Source of the DNA: Cytophagales bacterium
GTDB taxonomy: Bacteria > Bacteroidota > Bacteroidia > Cytophagales > Spirosomataceae
Direction: 5' to 3'
DNA: 51,404 bases
Assembly (NCBI GenBank): GCA_013298865.1
Contig: JAAFJL010000012.1
Coordinates: forward strand, 1 to 51,404
Shown here: positions 8,989 through 18,796 of the stretch, one piece after another
Numbering within the stretch: position 1 is the stretch's first letter
Layout: the number at the start of each line of letters is the position of its first letter
The notes under the pieces: model-generated
What the model was told of the DNA's origin: nothing
Databases searched by the model: none
The model's input: the letters and a program-made list of their open reading frames with translations, nothing else
Made by a program: the position numbers and the translations under genes

Positions 8989-10305
8989 CTAATAACGGTA
9001 ATGCTCAGACTTAAATGGTCCTTCTACATTTACGCCGATATATTCAGCTTGGTCAGTTTCTAATGTTTCCAAAGTAACTCCGATGTGGGCCAAGTGCAAC
9101 ATTGCAACTTTCTCATCCAAATGCTTAGGAAGAATATACAATTTCTTCTCGTATTTGTCAGTATTACACCATAATTCTAACTGGGCCAAAGTTTGGTTTG
9201 TGAATGAATTTGACATTACAAAAGATGGATGTCCCATTGCACAACCTAAATTTACTAAACGACCTTCAGCCAAAACTACAATTTCTTTTCCATCAATATT
9301 ATACAAATCAACTTGTGGTTTGATTTGCTCTTTTGTAGAACCATAAGTTCCGTTCAACCAAGCCATGTCAATTTCGTTGTCGAAGTGACCAATGTTACAA
9401 ACGATTGCCTTATCTTTCATTGCTCTGAAATGACGCTCACGAATGATTTTCAAGTTACCAGTTGCTGTAACGAAGATGTTAGCACGCAAAGCTGCTTGAT
9501 CCATCGTAACTACTTCGTAACCGTCCATTGCGGCTTGTAAAGCACAAATTGGGTCAATTTCTGTTACTAAAACTCTACAACCTGCACCTCTCAATGAATC
9601 AGCCGAACCTTTACCTACGTCACCATAACCAGCAACAACAGCAACTTTTCCAGCCAACATAATATCAGTAGCACGACGGATTGAATCTACTAATGATTCT
9701 TTACAGCCGTACTTATTATCAAATTTTGACTTTGTTACAGAGTCGTTAACGTTGATGGCAGGAAGGTATAAAGTTCCGTTTTTCAAACGCTCATACAAAC
9801 GGTGAACACCCGTTGTAGTTTCTTCTGAAAGCCCTTTGATTCCGTCGATTAATTCTGGGTATTCGTCAAAAACCATGTTTGTCAAATCACCACCATCATC
9901 CAAAATCATATTCAATTGCTGACGCTCTTCTCCGAAAAACAAAGTTTGCTCGATACACCAGTTGAATTCTTCTTCGTTCATGCCTTTCCATGCGTACACT
10001 GGAATACCAGCAGCAGCAATTGCAGCAGCAGCGTGATCTTGTGTAGAGAAAATGTTACATGATGACCAAGTTACATCAGCACCCAAAGCTGTTAATGTTT
10101 CGATTAAAACAGCAGTCTGAATTGTCATGTGAAGACAACCTGCGATTCTTGCACCTTTTAGTGGCTGAGATTCACCAAATTCAGCACGAAGAGCCATCAA
10201 ACCTGGCATTTCAGCTTCTGCTAAACGAATTTCTTTACGACCCCACTCTGCAAGAGCGATGTCTTTAACTTTGTACGGTACGTACTGTTGTGTTGCAGTT
10301 GACAT
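8989..10305 (-). CDS. ahcY: Adenosylhomocysteinase (SAH hydrolase)
   Basis: Splits S-adenosylhomocysteine into adenosine and homocysteine, keeping the methylation cycle running; cytoplasmic and NAD-dependent. The 438-residue length fits the family. Visible motifs include [16 protein letters not shown] (substrate domain), [17 protein letters not shown], the NAD-binding loop [17 protein letters not shown] at about residue 224, and [15 protein letters not shown], ending in KSEHYRY as expected for SAHase. It has its own candidate promoter at 10402-10409, a repeat-rich leader of about 90 bases and a terminator at 8927-8958, so it is probably monocistronic. Confidence 0.97.
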   Translation of the reverse strand: MSTATQQYVPYKVKDIALAEWGRKEIRLAEAEMPGLMALRAEFGESQPLKGARIAGCLHMTIQTAVLIETLTALGADVTWSSCNIFSTQDHAAAAIAAAGIPVYAWKGMNEEEFNWCIEQTLFFGEERQQLNMILDDGGDLTNMVFDEYPELIDGIKGLSEETTTGVHRLYERLKNGTLYLPAINVNDSVTKSKFDNKYGCKESLVDSIRRATDIMLAGKVAVVAGYGDVGKGSADSLRGAGCRVLVTEIDPICALQAAMDGYEVVTMDQAALRANIFVTATGNLKIIRERHFRAMKDKAIVCNIGHFDNEIDMAWLNGTYGSTKEQIKPQVDLYNIDGKEIVVLAEGRLVNLGCAMGHPSFVMSNSFTNQTLAQLELWCNTDKYEKKLYILPKHLDEKVAMLHLAHIGVTLETLETDQAEYIGVNVEGPFKSEHYRY

Positions 10306-10395
10306 TTTTATATTTGCTTTAAGCCTTGAGTTTTAAGCCTTGAGCTTTGAGGAAACTCAAAACTCATAGCTCATAGCTCACCGCTATTTCTTAGA
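10306..10395 (-). promoter_or_regulatory. Repeat-rich ahcY leader
   Basis: On the minus strand the leader contains GAGTTTTGAG / CTCAAAGCTC separated by four bases (a ten-pair RNA stem with one G-U pair) and two tandem copies of CTCAAGGCTTAAA. A second tandem repeat, GAGCTATGAGCTATGAG, precedes the stem. This may be structural or just one of the word repeats that fill spacers in this genome. No match to a known SAH riboswitch could be made. Confidence 0.4.
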
Positions 10396-10401
10396 ATAAT
10401 A

Positions 10402-10409
10402 CAAAATTA
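10402..10409 (-). promoter_or_regulatory. ahcY: Candidate -7 promoter element of ahcY
   Basis: TAATTTTG on the minus strand fits TAnnTTTG. The upstream region is T-rich but has no TTG at the standard spacing. The implied transcript start is near 10396. Confidence 0.4.
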
Positions 10410-10485
10410 CAGTCTTTTCAGAAAATAATAAAACGATTCTGACAAATCATTTACAAATCGTCTTAATTTTGGATATTAACCAACT

Positions 10486-10530
10486 AAAATGGGTAATTTT
10501 TAGATTTTTTATCTAAAAATTACCCATTTT
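10486..10530 (-). terminator. Perfect 20-base-pair hairpin after tex
   Basis: The arms 10486-10505 and 10511-10530 are exact inverses around a TTTTT loop and lie 36 bases beyond the tex stop codon. The most likely role is terminator of the tex transcript, although the stem is AT-rich and runs of T sit inside the stem. It lies upstream of the ahcY promoter, so an operator role cannot be excluded. Confidence 0.6.
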
Positions 10531-10565
10531 AAAGTTAAACATATAATTTCAATTTGTCTAAAAAA

Positions 10566-12683
10566 CTACACTCCTTTCATTGTAAGTGCAATTCTTTTCC
10601 TTCCTAAATCCACTTCTACAACTCTCACTTGTACGTGTTGTTGCAATTTTACTACTTGGTTAGGGTCAGACACATATTGATTTGCCAATTGTGAGATATG
10701 TACCAAACCATCTTGTTTTACACCAACATCCACAAAACAGCCAAATGCGGTAATATTGGTAACGATTCCTGGTAAAACCATGCCTTCTCTGAGGTCTTCG
10801 GGTTTCTTGACATTGGGGTCAAACTCGAAAGCTGTCAGTTGTTCACGTGGGTCACGAGAAGGCTTTTCTAATTCTTTTAAAATATCTTGTAACGTCAATA
10901 ATCCTGTTTTTTCAGAAATGTATTCTTTCAAATTGAGTCTTGTCCGTAATTCTTTAGAAGTCATTAAATCTTTCACGGTACATTTCAAATCTTTCGCCAT
11001 TTGTTCTACAACGGGATAGGTCTCAGGGTGAACAGCCGAGTTATCTAACGGGTTTTTGGCATCATGAATTCTAAGAAAACCAGCACATTGTTCAAAGGCT
11101 TTGTCGCCCAAACGTGCTACTTTTTTGATTTGTTGACGAGAAGTAAAAGCTCCATTCTCTTGTCTGAATTTTACAATATTGGCTGCAATCGCTGGTCCAA
11201 GTCCTGCCACATAGCTCAATAAATGTTTTGATGCCGTGTTCAAATTTACACCTACTGCATTTACGCAACTTTCCACGACAGAATCTAATGAACTTTTCAA
11301 CATTGATTGGTCAACGTCGTGCTGGTATTGCCCTACTCCAATTGATTTAGCGTCAATTTTAACCAATTCTGCCAAAGGATCCATCAATCTTCGACCAATC
11401 GAAATCGCCCCACGTACAGTTACATCTTTATCTGGAAATTCTTCTCTGGCAATTGGCGAAGCCGAATAAATAGAAGCACCTTGTTCAGAAACTGCATAAA
11501 CGGCACTCGCTCCCATTGGCACAAATTTCTTGATAAAATCTTCCGTTTCCCGCCCAGCAGTTCCGTTACCAATTGCAATTGATTCAATCTTATATTTTTC
11601 AATAAAAGTTAAAATTTTGTCCTGTGCTTCGGCAGGTTTATCGAATGGATAAATGACAGTATCTCCCAATAAATTACCCTGAGCGTCCAATGCAACTGTC
11701 TTACAACCAGTACGATAGCCTGGGTCAATTGCTAAAACTCTTTTTTGTCCGAGTGGGGAAGCAAGTAACAATTGCCTTAAATTTTGAGCAAAAATTTTGA
11801 TGGCTTCTGCATCAGCTTTTTCTTTGGAAAGGTTCGCAAATTCAGTTTCGATAGAAGGTTTCATCAATCTTTTATAAGAATCCGTAATCGCTAATTCCAC
11901 TTGTTCTTTGGCATTTTGCATTCCTCGAAGAAAAATTCGGTCTAAAGCACCTAAAGCATTGTCTTCTTCGGGAGACACATTTACCGACAAAAACCCTTCT
12001 TCTTCTCCCCTTCTGATTGCCAATAATCTGTGAGAAGGCACTTTTTTTAGCGGTTCAGAAAAATCAAAATAGTCTTTGTACTTTATGCCATCTGTTTCTT
12101 TATTTTTCTTGACTTTTGAGGAGATAACTGCCTCACGTTCAAACACTTTACGAACGGCATTGCGGGCATCCATATTTTCATTAATCCATTCTGCAATAAT
12201 ATCTCTCGCTCCTTGCAATGCTTCTTCAATATTAGCAACTTGGTCATTGAGAAACCCTGATGCTTTCTGAGAAACGTTGTTTTCTTTTTGTTCAAAAATC
12301 AATTTTGCTAAAGGTTCTAATCCTTTTTCAATGGCAATAACTGCACGAGTTTTTCGCTTGATTTTGTACGGCAAATATAAGTCTTCTAATTCTTGAAGAT
12401 GATAGGCATTGTTTAGTTTAGTCAATAACTCTGGGGTCATTTTACCTTGTTCTTCAATTGCTTTTATGATTGCCTCACGACGTTTATCGGCTTCTTTTAG
12501 TTTATTGAAATACTCCTTAATGTCCAATATCTGTACTTCATCCAAACTTCCCGTTGCTTCTTTTCTGTATCGTGCAATAAAAGGAACTGTTCCGCCTTCT
12601 TCTAATAAATTGATTGTATTTTGTACTTGGTGGGTAGTTACGCCTACCGAACTGGCAATTAATTGTATCTGTGTTTTGTTCAT
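10566..12683 (-). CDS. tex: Tex-family RNA-binding transcriptional accessory protein
   Basis: A 705-residue Tex/YhgF protein, a nucleic-acid-binding factor linked to transcription elongation. The domains appear in order: an N-terminal Tex helical domain (EGGTVPFIARYRKEATGSLD), a YqgF-like RNase H fold (VLAIDPGYRTGCKTVALDA, about residue 318), helix-hairpin-helix repeats (NTASKHLLSYVAGLGPAIA and ARLGDKAFEQCAGFLRI), and a C-terminal S1 domain (LREGMVLPGIVTNITAFGCF, DGLVHISQLA) at about 630-705. Length and order are those of the full family. The gene follows a membrane-protein gene across a 152-base spacer full of TCGGTTT repeats. Its precise cellular role in this phylum is not known. Confidence 0.95.
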   Translation of the reverse strand: MNKTQIQLIASSVGVTTHQVQNTINLLEEGGTVPFIARYRKEATGSLDEVQILDIKEYFNKLKEADKRREAIIKAIEEQGKMTPELLTKLNNAYHLQELEDLYLPYKIKRKTRAVIAIEKGLEPLAKLIFEQKENNVSQKASGFLNDQVANIEEALQGARDIIAEWINENMDARNAVRKVFEREAVISSKVKKNKETDGIKYKDYFDFSEPLKKVPSHRLLAIRRGEEEGFLSVNVSPEEDNALGALDRIFLRGMQNAKEQVELAITDSYKRLMKPSIETEFANLSKEKADAEAIKIFAQNLRQLLLASPLGQKRVLAIDPGYRTGCKTVALDAQGNLLGDTVIYPFDKPAEAQDKILTFIEKYKIESIAIGNGTAGRETEDFIKKFVPMGASAVYAVSEQGASIYSASPIAREEFPDKDVTVRGAISIGRRLMDPLAELVKIDAKSIGVGQYQHDVDQSMLKSSLDSVVESCVNAVGVNLNTASKHLLSYVAGLGPAIAANIVKFRQENGAFTSRQQIKKVARLGDKAFEQCAGFLRIHDAKNPLDNSAVHPETYPVVEQMAKDLKCTVKDLMTSKELRTRLNLKEYISEKTGLLTLQDILKELEKPSRDPREQLTAFEFDPNVKKPEDLREGMVLPGIVTNITAFGCFVDVGVKQDGLVHISQLANQYVSDPNQVVKLQQHVQVRVVEVDLGRKRIALTMKGV

Positions 12684-12727
12684 TTTTTTTGTTATTCGAT
12701 GTTCGGTTTTCGATGCTCGTTATTCGT

Positions 12728-12765
<38 letters not shown>

Positions 12766-12835
12766 TATATGTTCGTTATTCGTTGTTCGGTTTTCGTTGC
12801 TTGTTTCTCGTTTTCCGAACAACGAGTAACGAAAA

Positions 12836-13606
12836 TTAATACTCTTCTTCACCATCATATAAATTTGGTTTTGCTTTCCCCATGTCTTGAATGGCTTGGA
12901 TTAAATCATCTTCTACCCCAACAATGTCTTGGAAAGCACAGTGAACCGTACAATATAACAAGGGAGTTGTAACAATTAGTCCTATAAAACAGAGTAACGT
13001 TCCTATCATTTGCATTGCTAACAAAGCAAGTCCAAGCCCAAAAACTCCAATCCAATTTTTCTTTACTAATTTCCTGCTTGCCTCCATTGCATTCCATGCT
13101 TCCATTTTGTGGAAAATAATAAAATGCTCTGCGAAAATATAACTAATTACCAGATAGATTAAGACACAAGAAAGTACAAGAATTAAAGCTATGAAAAAGA
13201 CAAAAAGTCCTCCAAAATGATTACTGCTTACAGACAATGAAACAGCCCCAAAAATCATAATAAAATAGGTGGGCAAAATCGTTACTAAATAAATAGCAGC
13301 GTTGATAATTGTCATCAAAATCAATTGACCTATAAAATCAAATCCCTTGAAGAAATCTCCAAACTCGGTATTTTCTCCTGAATAAATCTTTTTGGCAACA
13401 ATATAATATCCTGCGGTAAAACACGGAGAGATAATTAGCGTAGCAAATGGAATACAGCTTGAAATAATGTAGATAATACCACTGAGTAGCACAAAGCCAA
13501 TGTATGCACCAATATTTTGCTCTAAAACCTTCCAGCCATCGCTGATATATTTCCCAACCGGGACATTGAAACCGTGGTGTAAACTTTCTTCGTAACGTTG
13601 CGTCAT
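12836..13606 (-). CDS. Polytopic inner-membrane protein
   Basis: A 256-residue membrane protein of unknown function. It has five to six predicted membrane segments: about 33-60 (GAYIGFVLLSGIIYIISSC), 90-125 (two closely spaced), 130-165 and 186-225 (GVFGLGLALLAMQMIGTL). Between them is a cytoplasmic-looking amphipathic stretch (FHKMEAWNAMEASRKLVKKN), typical of the DUF975/YciC-like group in which similar helices alternate with membrane spans. It lies 31 bases downstream of the AddA-like gene and upstream of tex on the same strand, so co-transcription is possible. No transport or enzyme motif is visible. Confidence 0.75.
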   Translation of the reverse strand: MTQRYEESLHHGFNVPVGKYISDGWKVLEQNIGAYIGFVLLSGIIYIISSCIPFATLIISPCFTAGYYIVAKKIYSGENTEFGDFFKGFDFIGQLILMTIINAAIYLVTILPTYFIMIFGAVSLSVSSNHFGGLFVFFIALILVLSCVLIYLVISYIFAEHFIIFHKMEAWNAMEASRKLVKKNWIGVFGLGLALLAMQMIGTLLCFIGLIVTTPLLYCTVHCAFQDIVGVEDDLIQAIQDMGKAKPNLYDGEEEY

Positions 13607-13637
13607 TGTTTAATTGATAGTTGTTAATTGATAATTG

Positions 13638-16600
13638 TTAATTGACCAAAATGACTTCATTTGTTTCTAAATAAGCCAAGTAACCTTCTACTTCAGGGTA
13701 GTCCATCGCTTGATAAATGTCCATATATTGTTTTACCTGAGCTTTGTGGGAGTATGACTTTCCACCAGTTTTGTAGTCCAAGATAATAATTTTTTTATTA
13801 CCAAAACGCACAACTCTGTCTGGTCTGAGAATTTTTCCATCTGGCATTAAAATCTCTCTTTCGTTTCGTACCTGATCGGGTTTTACGTCAAAAAGAAATT
13901 TCAATTTTGGTAAATCCATGATTTCCAGAATCTTAGCTTTAATTTTATCCGTTTCATCTTCGTTCAAAAGCCCTTCTCGTAACATGGACGCTATGGCTTC
14001 TTGAATATCCGCTGTTGTTCGGATTCTGGCTAAAGTTTCATGAATTTTATTTCCATAATCTTTACTTTTCTCGAAGGTTTCTAAGTCAAAAAGTTTTACA
14101 GCCGAATGTCTCAATTGTACTTGCGAAGTTTGTTCCATTTCAGGAATAAAATCTACAACAATCTCATTATCAGACACTTTCTTTATTTCTTTTTGAATTT
14201 TTGGTAAACCTTCTGCTCTGATTTCTGTAAAATAATCTCCTTTTTGAAGCTCTGGCGAACCCACAAAACGATACAATAATCCGCCAACAGTTTTGTCGAA
14301 TTTAATATCGGTTTTCTTGATAATCATGTACAATCTATCCGTCGAACGGGTCAATGCAACGTATAACATATTCAGACTTTCCAGAAAAACTTTTTCTCGT
14401 TCGTCTCGGTATTGGTCGGCTACTTTTTCATCAGTTGAAAGCAATGCCGAAACCGCAGGCAAAGACACGGGCGACAGGAACTTTGTATTTCCTTCTTCAT
14501 CTTCCAATATCAGCTCGTCGTAGTCTGGCAAATCTGTCCAAATGGTATTAAATCGGTCAATATCGGTAGTCCAGTTACAATATGGCACAATCACAACGGG
14601 ATATTCCAAGCCTTTCGATTTGTGAATACTCGTAACAGTGACAGCATTCTTACCTTTCGGAGTAGAAATTGAAATACTATTCTTTTTTTGTTCCCAAAAA
14701 ATCAAAAAATCTGTTAAATGGGTACTCTTTTTAGTCTGAAAATCCAGCACAACATCCAAGAATCTAAATAAGAAATCACTCTCTTTGGGTAGATTGAAAA
14801 GGTGATAAATATTCAGTAATGTTTCTGCCAATTCGTACAAACCCATCTGGGCGTATTGTTTGTAATTGAGCAATTTTCCGTCTGTCAAATATTCCCAAAA
14901 ATGATATACATCTTTGTCTTCAACAATCTCTTTTATGTAGTCGTTTTGCTTGGCATCGGGCAGTTTTTTCTTGATAATTCTGCAATACAAATAGATAGTT
15001 TCATACTTTGCCAAACGATTATCTGGGTCTTTTACGACTTTCATCGTTGCAATAATCAGATTCGCTGCATCCGAAAAACTAAGTGTTAATGAGTCTGTTG
15101 AAATCACTTCCACCCCACTTTCTTTCAATAGATTTGCTACATACCTGGCGTGTTTATTTTTCCGACAAAGTATTGCAATATCCTGATAATCAAACCCTTC
15201 TGCTAAAATTTCAGGAATCAATTGTTGAATTCTGCCAAACATCAGTTCATCCTCTGTTTGGAGTGGTGTTTCGGTATTGGGTAAAGTATTAGTCAAGAAA
15301 TCTAACTGAACGTGTCCACCAGTTTTACTTTTTGTAGGAATTTCTTGTGAAAATTTTTCGTCATAAACTTCTGGTAGTTTTGCCGCAGTTTCCGTATTAA
15401 TTGGATCAGTTTTTATGGACTCAAAAAGCTCATTATTGAAGGTAATAATCTCTGCGGCAGACCGATAATTGGTATTGAGATGCTCTGGATTTAAGTACGG
15501 ACGAATACTCTCGTAACGTTCAAATAAAAACTCGTTTTCGTTACTGGATTCCGTCAGTTCTTTGATTTTTTTCTGATGCAAAAGTACAATCAATTCCATT
15601 TCGCCACCCCTAAAACGGTAGATGGATTGCTTGGCGTCACCAACGGCAAGATTAAAATGTCCACCCGCCAATGCGTTTTCAATGAGCGGTAAAAAATTAT
15701 GCCATTGTAAGGTAGAAGTATCCTGAAATTCATCAATCAGGATATGGTTATATCTTTCGCCGAGGCGTTCATAAATAAACGGAATTGGTTCATTCATGAC
15801 GATTTCTAATATTTTTCTATTGAAAGAAGAAATATGAATCACACCAGTTTCTTCCTGAATATCAGCAAGTTCCGCTTGGATTTGTTGTAGCAAAGAGATT
15901 TTTTTGATTTGTTTCAAAACCTCTGTAAACAAAATATATTTAGACTGAGTTTTTTTCTGAAAACTAAAAATCGTTTGTCCACAATCCGTTAATGTATCAG
16001 CAATTGACTCAATTTTTTCGGCAATAAATTTCTTGGTAGATTTTGCTGTCCAAACATTATTTTCGACCGCATCTGTAGCTCTTTTTCCAGCTTCTTTGAA
16101 ATATTCTCCACTTTTTATCTGAGCAAAATATCCCATGCAACCACTTTTTCCATAAGGGAAATCCTCAATCAAAAGCCCCTCTCCTTCCATGATTTCAAAC
16201 ATAATATCGGCGGCTTCTTGGATTTTATTTTCAACCATTTTGCAAAAATCACGAAGCTGTTTTTCAATTTTCAAGAAATCTTGTGTAGAAAGTTTACTCA
16301 GTTTTTCTACTTGTTGAAAAGTATGGTCTTGTAATAAATTCCTGCCAAAATTAGCTAATTCTTGTGGCAAAGAATTCCATGACTTTCCTTCGTCCGCTTT
16401 ATTCAAAACATAGCTTTCAATTGCTTCGGTAATTGCTTTAAATGTCTCATTATTAGAACGTTCCAACATTTGAACAACGGCGGTTTCCAACAAAACCTCA
16501 GATTCAAGACTGACTTCAAAGTTGAAAGGAAAGCCCAATTCTTCCGAAAAAGCAGTAACGATTCTCTGTACAAAAGAATCAATTGTGGAAACCGAAAAAT

Positions 16601-16949
16601 TGGCGTACTCGTGTATGATATGCTTGAAAGTGCGGTAAGCACGCTTGCGTAATTCCCACTCGTCTATGTCAACCCCGTCCGCCTGAAGTTCAGCCAAAAC
16701 CTGTTGCAATAAATCATTAGAATTCGCAATTTCAACAGGGTCAGTACTGGAAAATTCTTGGAGATAACGTAGAATCCTCTCCTTCATTTCCTCGGCGGCT
16801 TTATTGGTAAAAGTAACCGCCAAAATATGGTTGAAATACCAAGGCGAAGTAGTACGAAGAGCTAATTTGATGTATTCTTTGGAAAGCGTATAAGTTTTCC
16901 CAGAACCAGCAGACGAAGAATAAATCTTAAATTTAGGGGAATGAGTCAT
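13638..16949 (-). CDS. AddA-like UvrD helicase with C-terminal nuclease domain
   Basis: An 1103-residue UvrD/Rep superfamily 1A helicase of the RecB/AddA type, expected to process double-strand DNA ends for recombination. Helicase motifs occur in order: Walker A SSAGSGKTYTLSKEY (residues 10-24), AVTFTNKAAEEMKERIL, Walker B ILIDEFQDTS (about 405), VGDAKQSIYRFRGGE, TNYRSA, VTSIHKSKGLEYPVVI and LYVALTRSTDRLYMI. The last 100 residues hold a PD-(D/E)XK-type nuclease core (LRPDRVVRFG, IIILDYKTG, KAQVKQYMDIY). The usual AddB/PD-(D/E)XK partner gene is not next to it in this window; the next upstream gene is a 126-residue unknown. The assignment to AddA rather than RecB is by overall form. Confidence 0.9.
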   Translation of the reverse strand: MTHSPKFKIYSSSAGSGKTYTLSKEYIKLALRTTSPWYFNHILAVTFTNKAAEEMKERILRYLQEFSSTDPVEIANSNDLLQQVLAELQADGVDIDEWELRKRAYRTFKHIIHEYANFSVSTIDSFVQRIVTAFSEELGFPFNFEVSLESEVLLETAVVQMLERSNNETFKAITEAIESYVLNKADEGKSWNSLPQELANFGRNLLQDHTFQQVEKLSKLSTQDFLKIEKQLRDFCKMVENKIQEAADIMFEIMEGEGLLIEDFPYGKSGCMGYFAQIKSGEYFKEAGKRATDAVENNVWTAKSTKKFIAEKIESIADTLTDCGQTIFSFQKKTQSKYILFTEVLKQIKKISLLQQIQAELADIQEETGVIHISSFNRKILEIVMNEPIPFIYERLGERYNHILIDEFQDTSTLQWHNFLPLIENALAGGHFNLAVGDAKQSIYRFRGGEMELIVLLHQKKIKELTESSNENEFLFERYESIRPYLNPEHLNTNYRSAAEIITFNNELFESIKTDPINTETAAKLPEVYDEKFSQEIPTKSKTGGHVQLDFLTNTLPNTETPLQTEDELMFGRIQQLIPEILAEGFDYQDIAILCRKNKHARYVANLLKESGVEVISTDSLTLSFSDAANLIIATMKVVKDPDNRLAKYETIYLYCRIIKKKLPDAKQNDYIKEIVEDKDVYHFWEYLTDGKLLNYKQYAQMGLYELAETLLNIYHLFNLPKESDFLFRFLDVVLDFQTKKSTHLTDFLIFWEQKKNSISISTPKGKNAVTVTSIHKSKGLEYPVVIVPYCNWTTDIDRFNTIWTDLPDYDELILEDEEGNTKFLSPVSLPAVSALLSTDEKVADQYRDEREKVFLESLNMLYVALTRSTDRLYMIIKKTDIKFDKTVGGLLYRFVGSPELQKGDYFTEIRAEGLPKIQKEIKKVSDNEIVVDFIPEMEQTSQVQLRHSAVKLFDLETFEKSKDYGNKIHETLARIRTTADIQEAIASMLREGLLNEDETDKIKAKILEIMDLPKLKFLFDVKPDQVRNEREILMPDGKILRPDRVVRFGNKKIIILDYKTGGKSYSHKAQVKQYMDIYQAMDYPEVEGYLAYLETNEVILVN

Positions 16950-16963
16950 TGGGTTGCGGGGAT

Positions 16964-17344
16964 TTATCGGGAATCAAATTGAGAACATTCTATATCAAAC
17001 TCTTTGCTAAGGCTATCACTTTTGAGTTGATAAATGTAACTATTCTTCTCTTTGCTTATGAAATCTCCAATTTTGATTGATTTCCACATTTCACTTTCCT
17101 GAGAAGATAATAAACTCCATGAAAAGGTAGAATCTTTAAATTGTATATCAATCATTCTTGCACCGTGTGAGAGTTCTTTGATATATTTTTTTACAACAAA
17201 ACCTTTTATTTCAAATGGGTAGATACGTTTCTTTAGCTGTTCTTTACAAGTTGGAATACTTTGATTTATAAACTGGTTCCAAAGAATAACCCCACATATC
17301 AATAAAAATAAATAGGCAATCTTTTTGAACACTTTGTAACTCAT
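16964..17344 (-). CDS. Small membrane-anchored protein of unknown function
   Basis: A 126-residue protein with one N-terminal hydrophobic segment (AYLFLLICGVILWNQFI, residues 9-26) and a polar, strand-rich remainder that probably faces the periplasm. It has a single Cys in the membrane segment but no lipobox. It ends 14 bases before the AddA-like start, so the two may share a transcript, though nothing links their functions. The family is not recognised. Confidence 0.6.
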   Translation of the reverse strand: MSYKVFKKIAYLFLLICGVILWNQFINQSIPTCKEQLKKRIYPFEIKGFVVKKYIKELSHGARMIDIQFKDSTFSWSLLSSQESEMWKSIKIGDFISKEKNSYIYQLKSDSLSKEFDIECSQFDSR

Positions 17345-17432
17345 ATTTTTCTATTTTATTATTCCTTGATTTTCATGTGAAAGTCTCATACCTATTCTAT
17401 TCAATGTAGTTCTACTATCTTTTTACCTTCTC

Positions 17433-17795
17433 TTATTTCTTCTTAGTTGCAATAATAATCACACCATTTTTCGCCTTGTCACCATAAATTTCTGTTTCAG
17501 ATTTATCTTTCAAAACACTTATAGATTCAATATTCTGAGGTTCTATTTTCAAGGAATCGCCAGATGCCATTTCTTTCCCATCTACGATAAATAATGGCTG
17601 ATTAATAATGGAGTGCCTCGAAGGTGTACAAATTTTAATAGCTGTATTTGAAATTGACTTTGGATTAGAATCTCGTATTTCTCTATTCAAAACAACAGTC
17701 ATTGGTCGCTTTTCTAATTTTAACAGGTTTGCTTGGGCTATTCCTGCCATGTTTACGAATAGGAATAAGAGGATTACGACAATGTATTGTTTCAT
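17433..17795 (-). CDS. Secreted TonB plug-like domain protein
   Basis: A 120-residue secreted protein with a signal peptide (MKQYIVVILLFLFVNMAGIAQA). The C-terminal half (PLFIVDGKEM, IEPQNIESISVLKDKSETEI, AKNGVIIIATKKK) closely resembles the plug domain of SusC/TonB-dependent receptors, in which the sequence VDG...I..I.VLKD..A...YG..ANGVI.I.TK is typical. No beta barrel follows. Such stand-alone plug-like proteins occur in Bacteroidota and may be free adaptor domains or relics of a receptor. The reading frame is clean, so this is called as a gene rather than a fragment. The function is unknown. Confidence 0.7.
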   Translation of the reverse strand: MKQYIVVILLFLFVNMAGIAQANLLKLEKRPMTVVLNREIRDSNPKSISNTAIKICTPSRHSIINQPLFIVDGKEMASGDSLKIEPQNIESISVLKDKSETEIYGDKAKNGVIIIATKKK

Positions 17796-17857
17796 GTTTT
17801 TTGAATCTTAGTAGCCTTTCTACTTAATGTTTTTATCATTATCATAAACTTAACAAC

Positions 17858-18796
17858 TTACTTCCCTTTCTTCGCAACATAAAATAAATCAGAGAATTTT
17901 CTTGGAATTTTTGTCTCAAAATAATGTTCTTCTCCCGTGATTGGATGTACAAATGACAATACCCAAGCGTGTAAACCTAAGCGATTCATGGGGTCATATT
18001 TTGCTCCGTATTTTTCGTCTCCTGTTATTGGATGACCAATTTCTTTCATGTGTACACGTATCTGATGCTTGCGACCTGTTTCGAGATTTACTTTCAGCAT
18101 CGAAAAATAGGCGTTGCTTTGCATCAATTCAAAATGGGTAACGGCGTGTTGTCCTAATTCTGGATTTCTGGTTGCATATACAATTAAGGCTTTACTTTCT
18201 ACTAAATTAGTCTCAATGGTTCCGCTTTCTTGTTTCACAACTCCCTCAGTAATAGCAAGATATGTACGTTCTCTGATAGTTGCATTCCAAGATTCTTGCA
18301 ACAATTTTTGTACTTTCTCGCTTTTGGCAAACATCATTAAGCCGGATGTCTCTCTGTCTAAACGATGTACCACAAAAATACGATTGGATGGATCTTGTTT
18401 CTTGATATGGCCACTCAGAATACTGTACGCATTTTGGTCTTTTTGTTTTTCGGTAGCAATAGAAAGCAAGCCTTCATTTTTTTCGATAACCAACAAATAT
18501 TCATCTTCAAAAATGATGTTTAAATCTCGGTATCGTTGTTCCTGTGGAGCTTTTCCTGATTTTACTTCTACAATTTGCTCTGGTTTAAGCAAGTAATTAA
18601 ACTGAGTTACCGATTTTTTATCAACCAATACTTGTTTGTCACGAAGTAAAGATTTGATATTATGTCGGTTTTTTTGTGGAAATTTTGCCAATAAAAAAGT
18701 AAGCAATTCAGCCTCCTCGGTTACTCTAACTCCCTGCTCTCTTTGAGGAGATTCTTTCCCTTTCATCGGGGTACTTTTTTTATCAGTTCCTTTCAT
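17858..18796 (-). CDS. RluA-family pseudouridine synthase
   Basis: A 312-residue RNA-modifying enzyme that isomerises uridine to pseudouridine in rRNA or tRNA. An N-terminal S4-like domain is visible at about 35-85 ([19 protein letters not shown]), then the catalytic domain with [17 protein letters not shown] (catalytic Asp, about residue 155) and [18 protein letters not shown]. The C terminus is rich in basic residues. The exact target (RluC, RluD or another type) cannot be decided. The start overlaps the end of the VF530 gene by 14 bases, which suggests translational coupling. The N-terminal 25 residues are a disordered Lys/Glu-rich tail. Confidence 0.92.
   Translation of the reverse strand: MKGTDKKSTPMKGKESPQREQGVRVTEEAELLTFLLAKFPQKNRHNIKSLLRDKQVLVDKKSVTQFNYLLKPEQIVEVKSGKAPQEQRYRDLNIIFEDEYLLVIEKNEGLLSIATEKQKDQNAYSILSGHIKKQDPSNRIFVVHRLDRETSGLMMFAKSEKVQKLLQESWNATIRERTYLAITEGVVKQESGTIETNLVESKALIVYATRNPELGQHAVTHFELMQSNAYFSMLKVNLETGRKHQIRVHMKEIGHPITGDEKYGAKYDPMNRLGLHAWVLSFVHPITGEEHYFETKIPRKFSDLFYVAKKGK

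Noticed and set aside
10306-10395. SAH riboswitch in the ahcY leader
   Set aside because: The hairpin and repeats do not show the known conserved riboswitch elements, and the class is not typical of this phylum; it is kept only as a structured leader.
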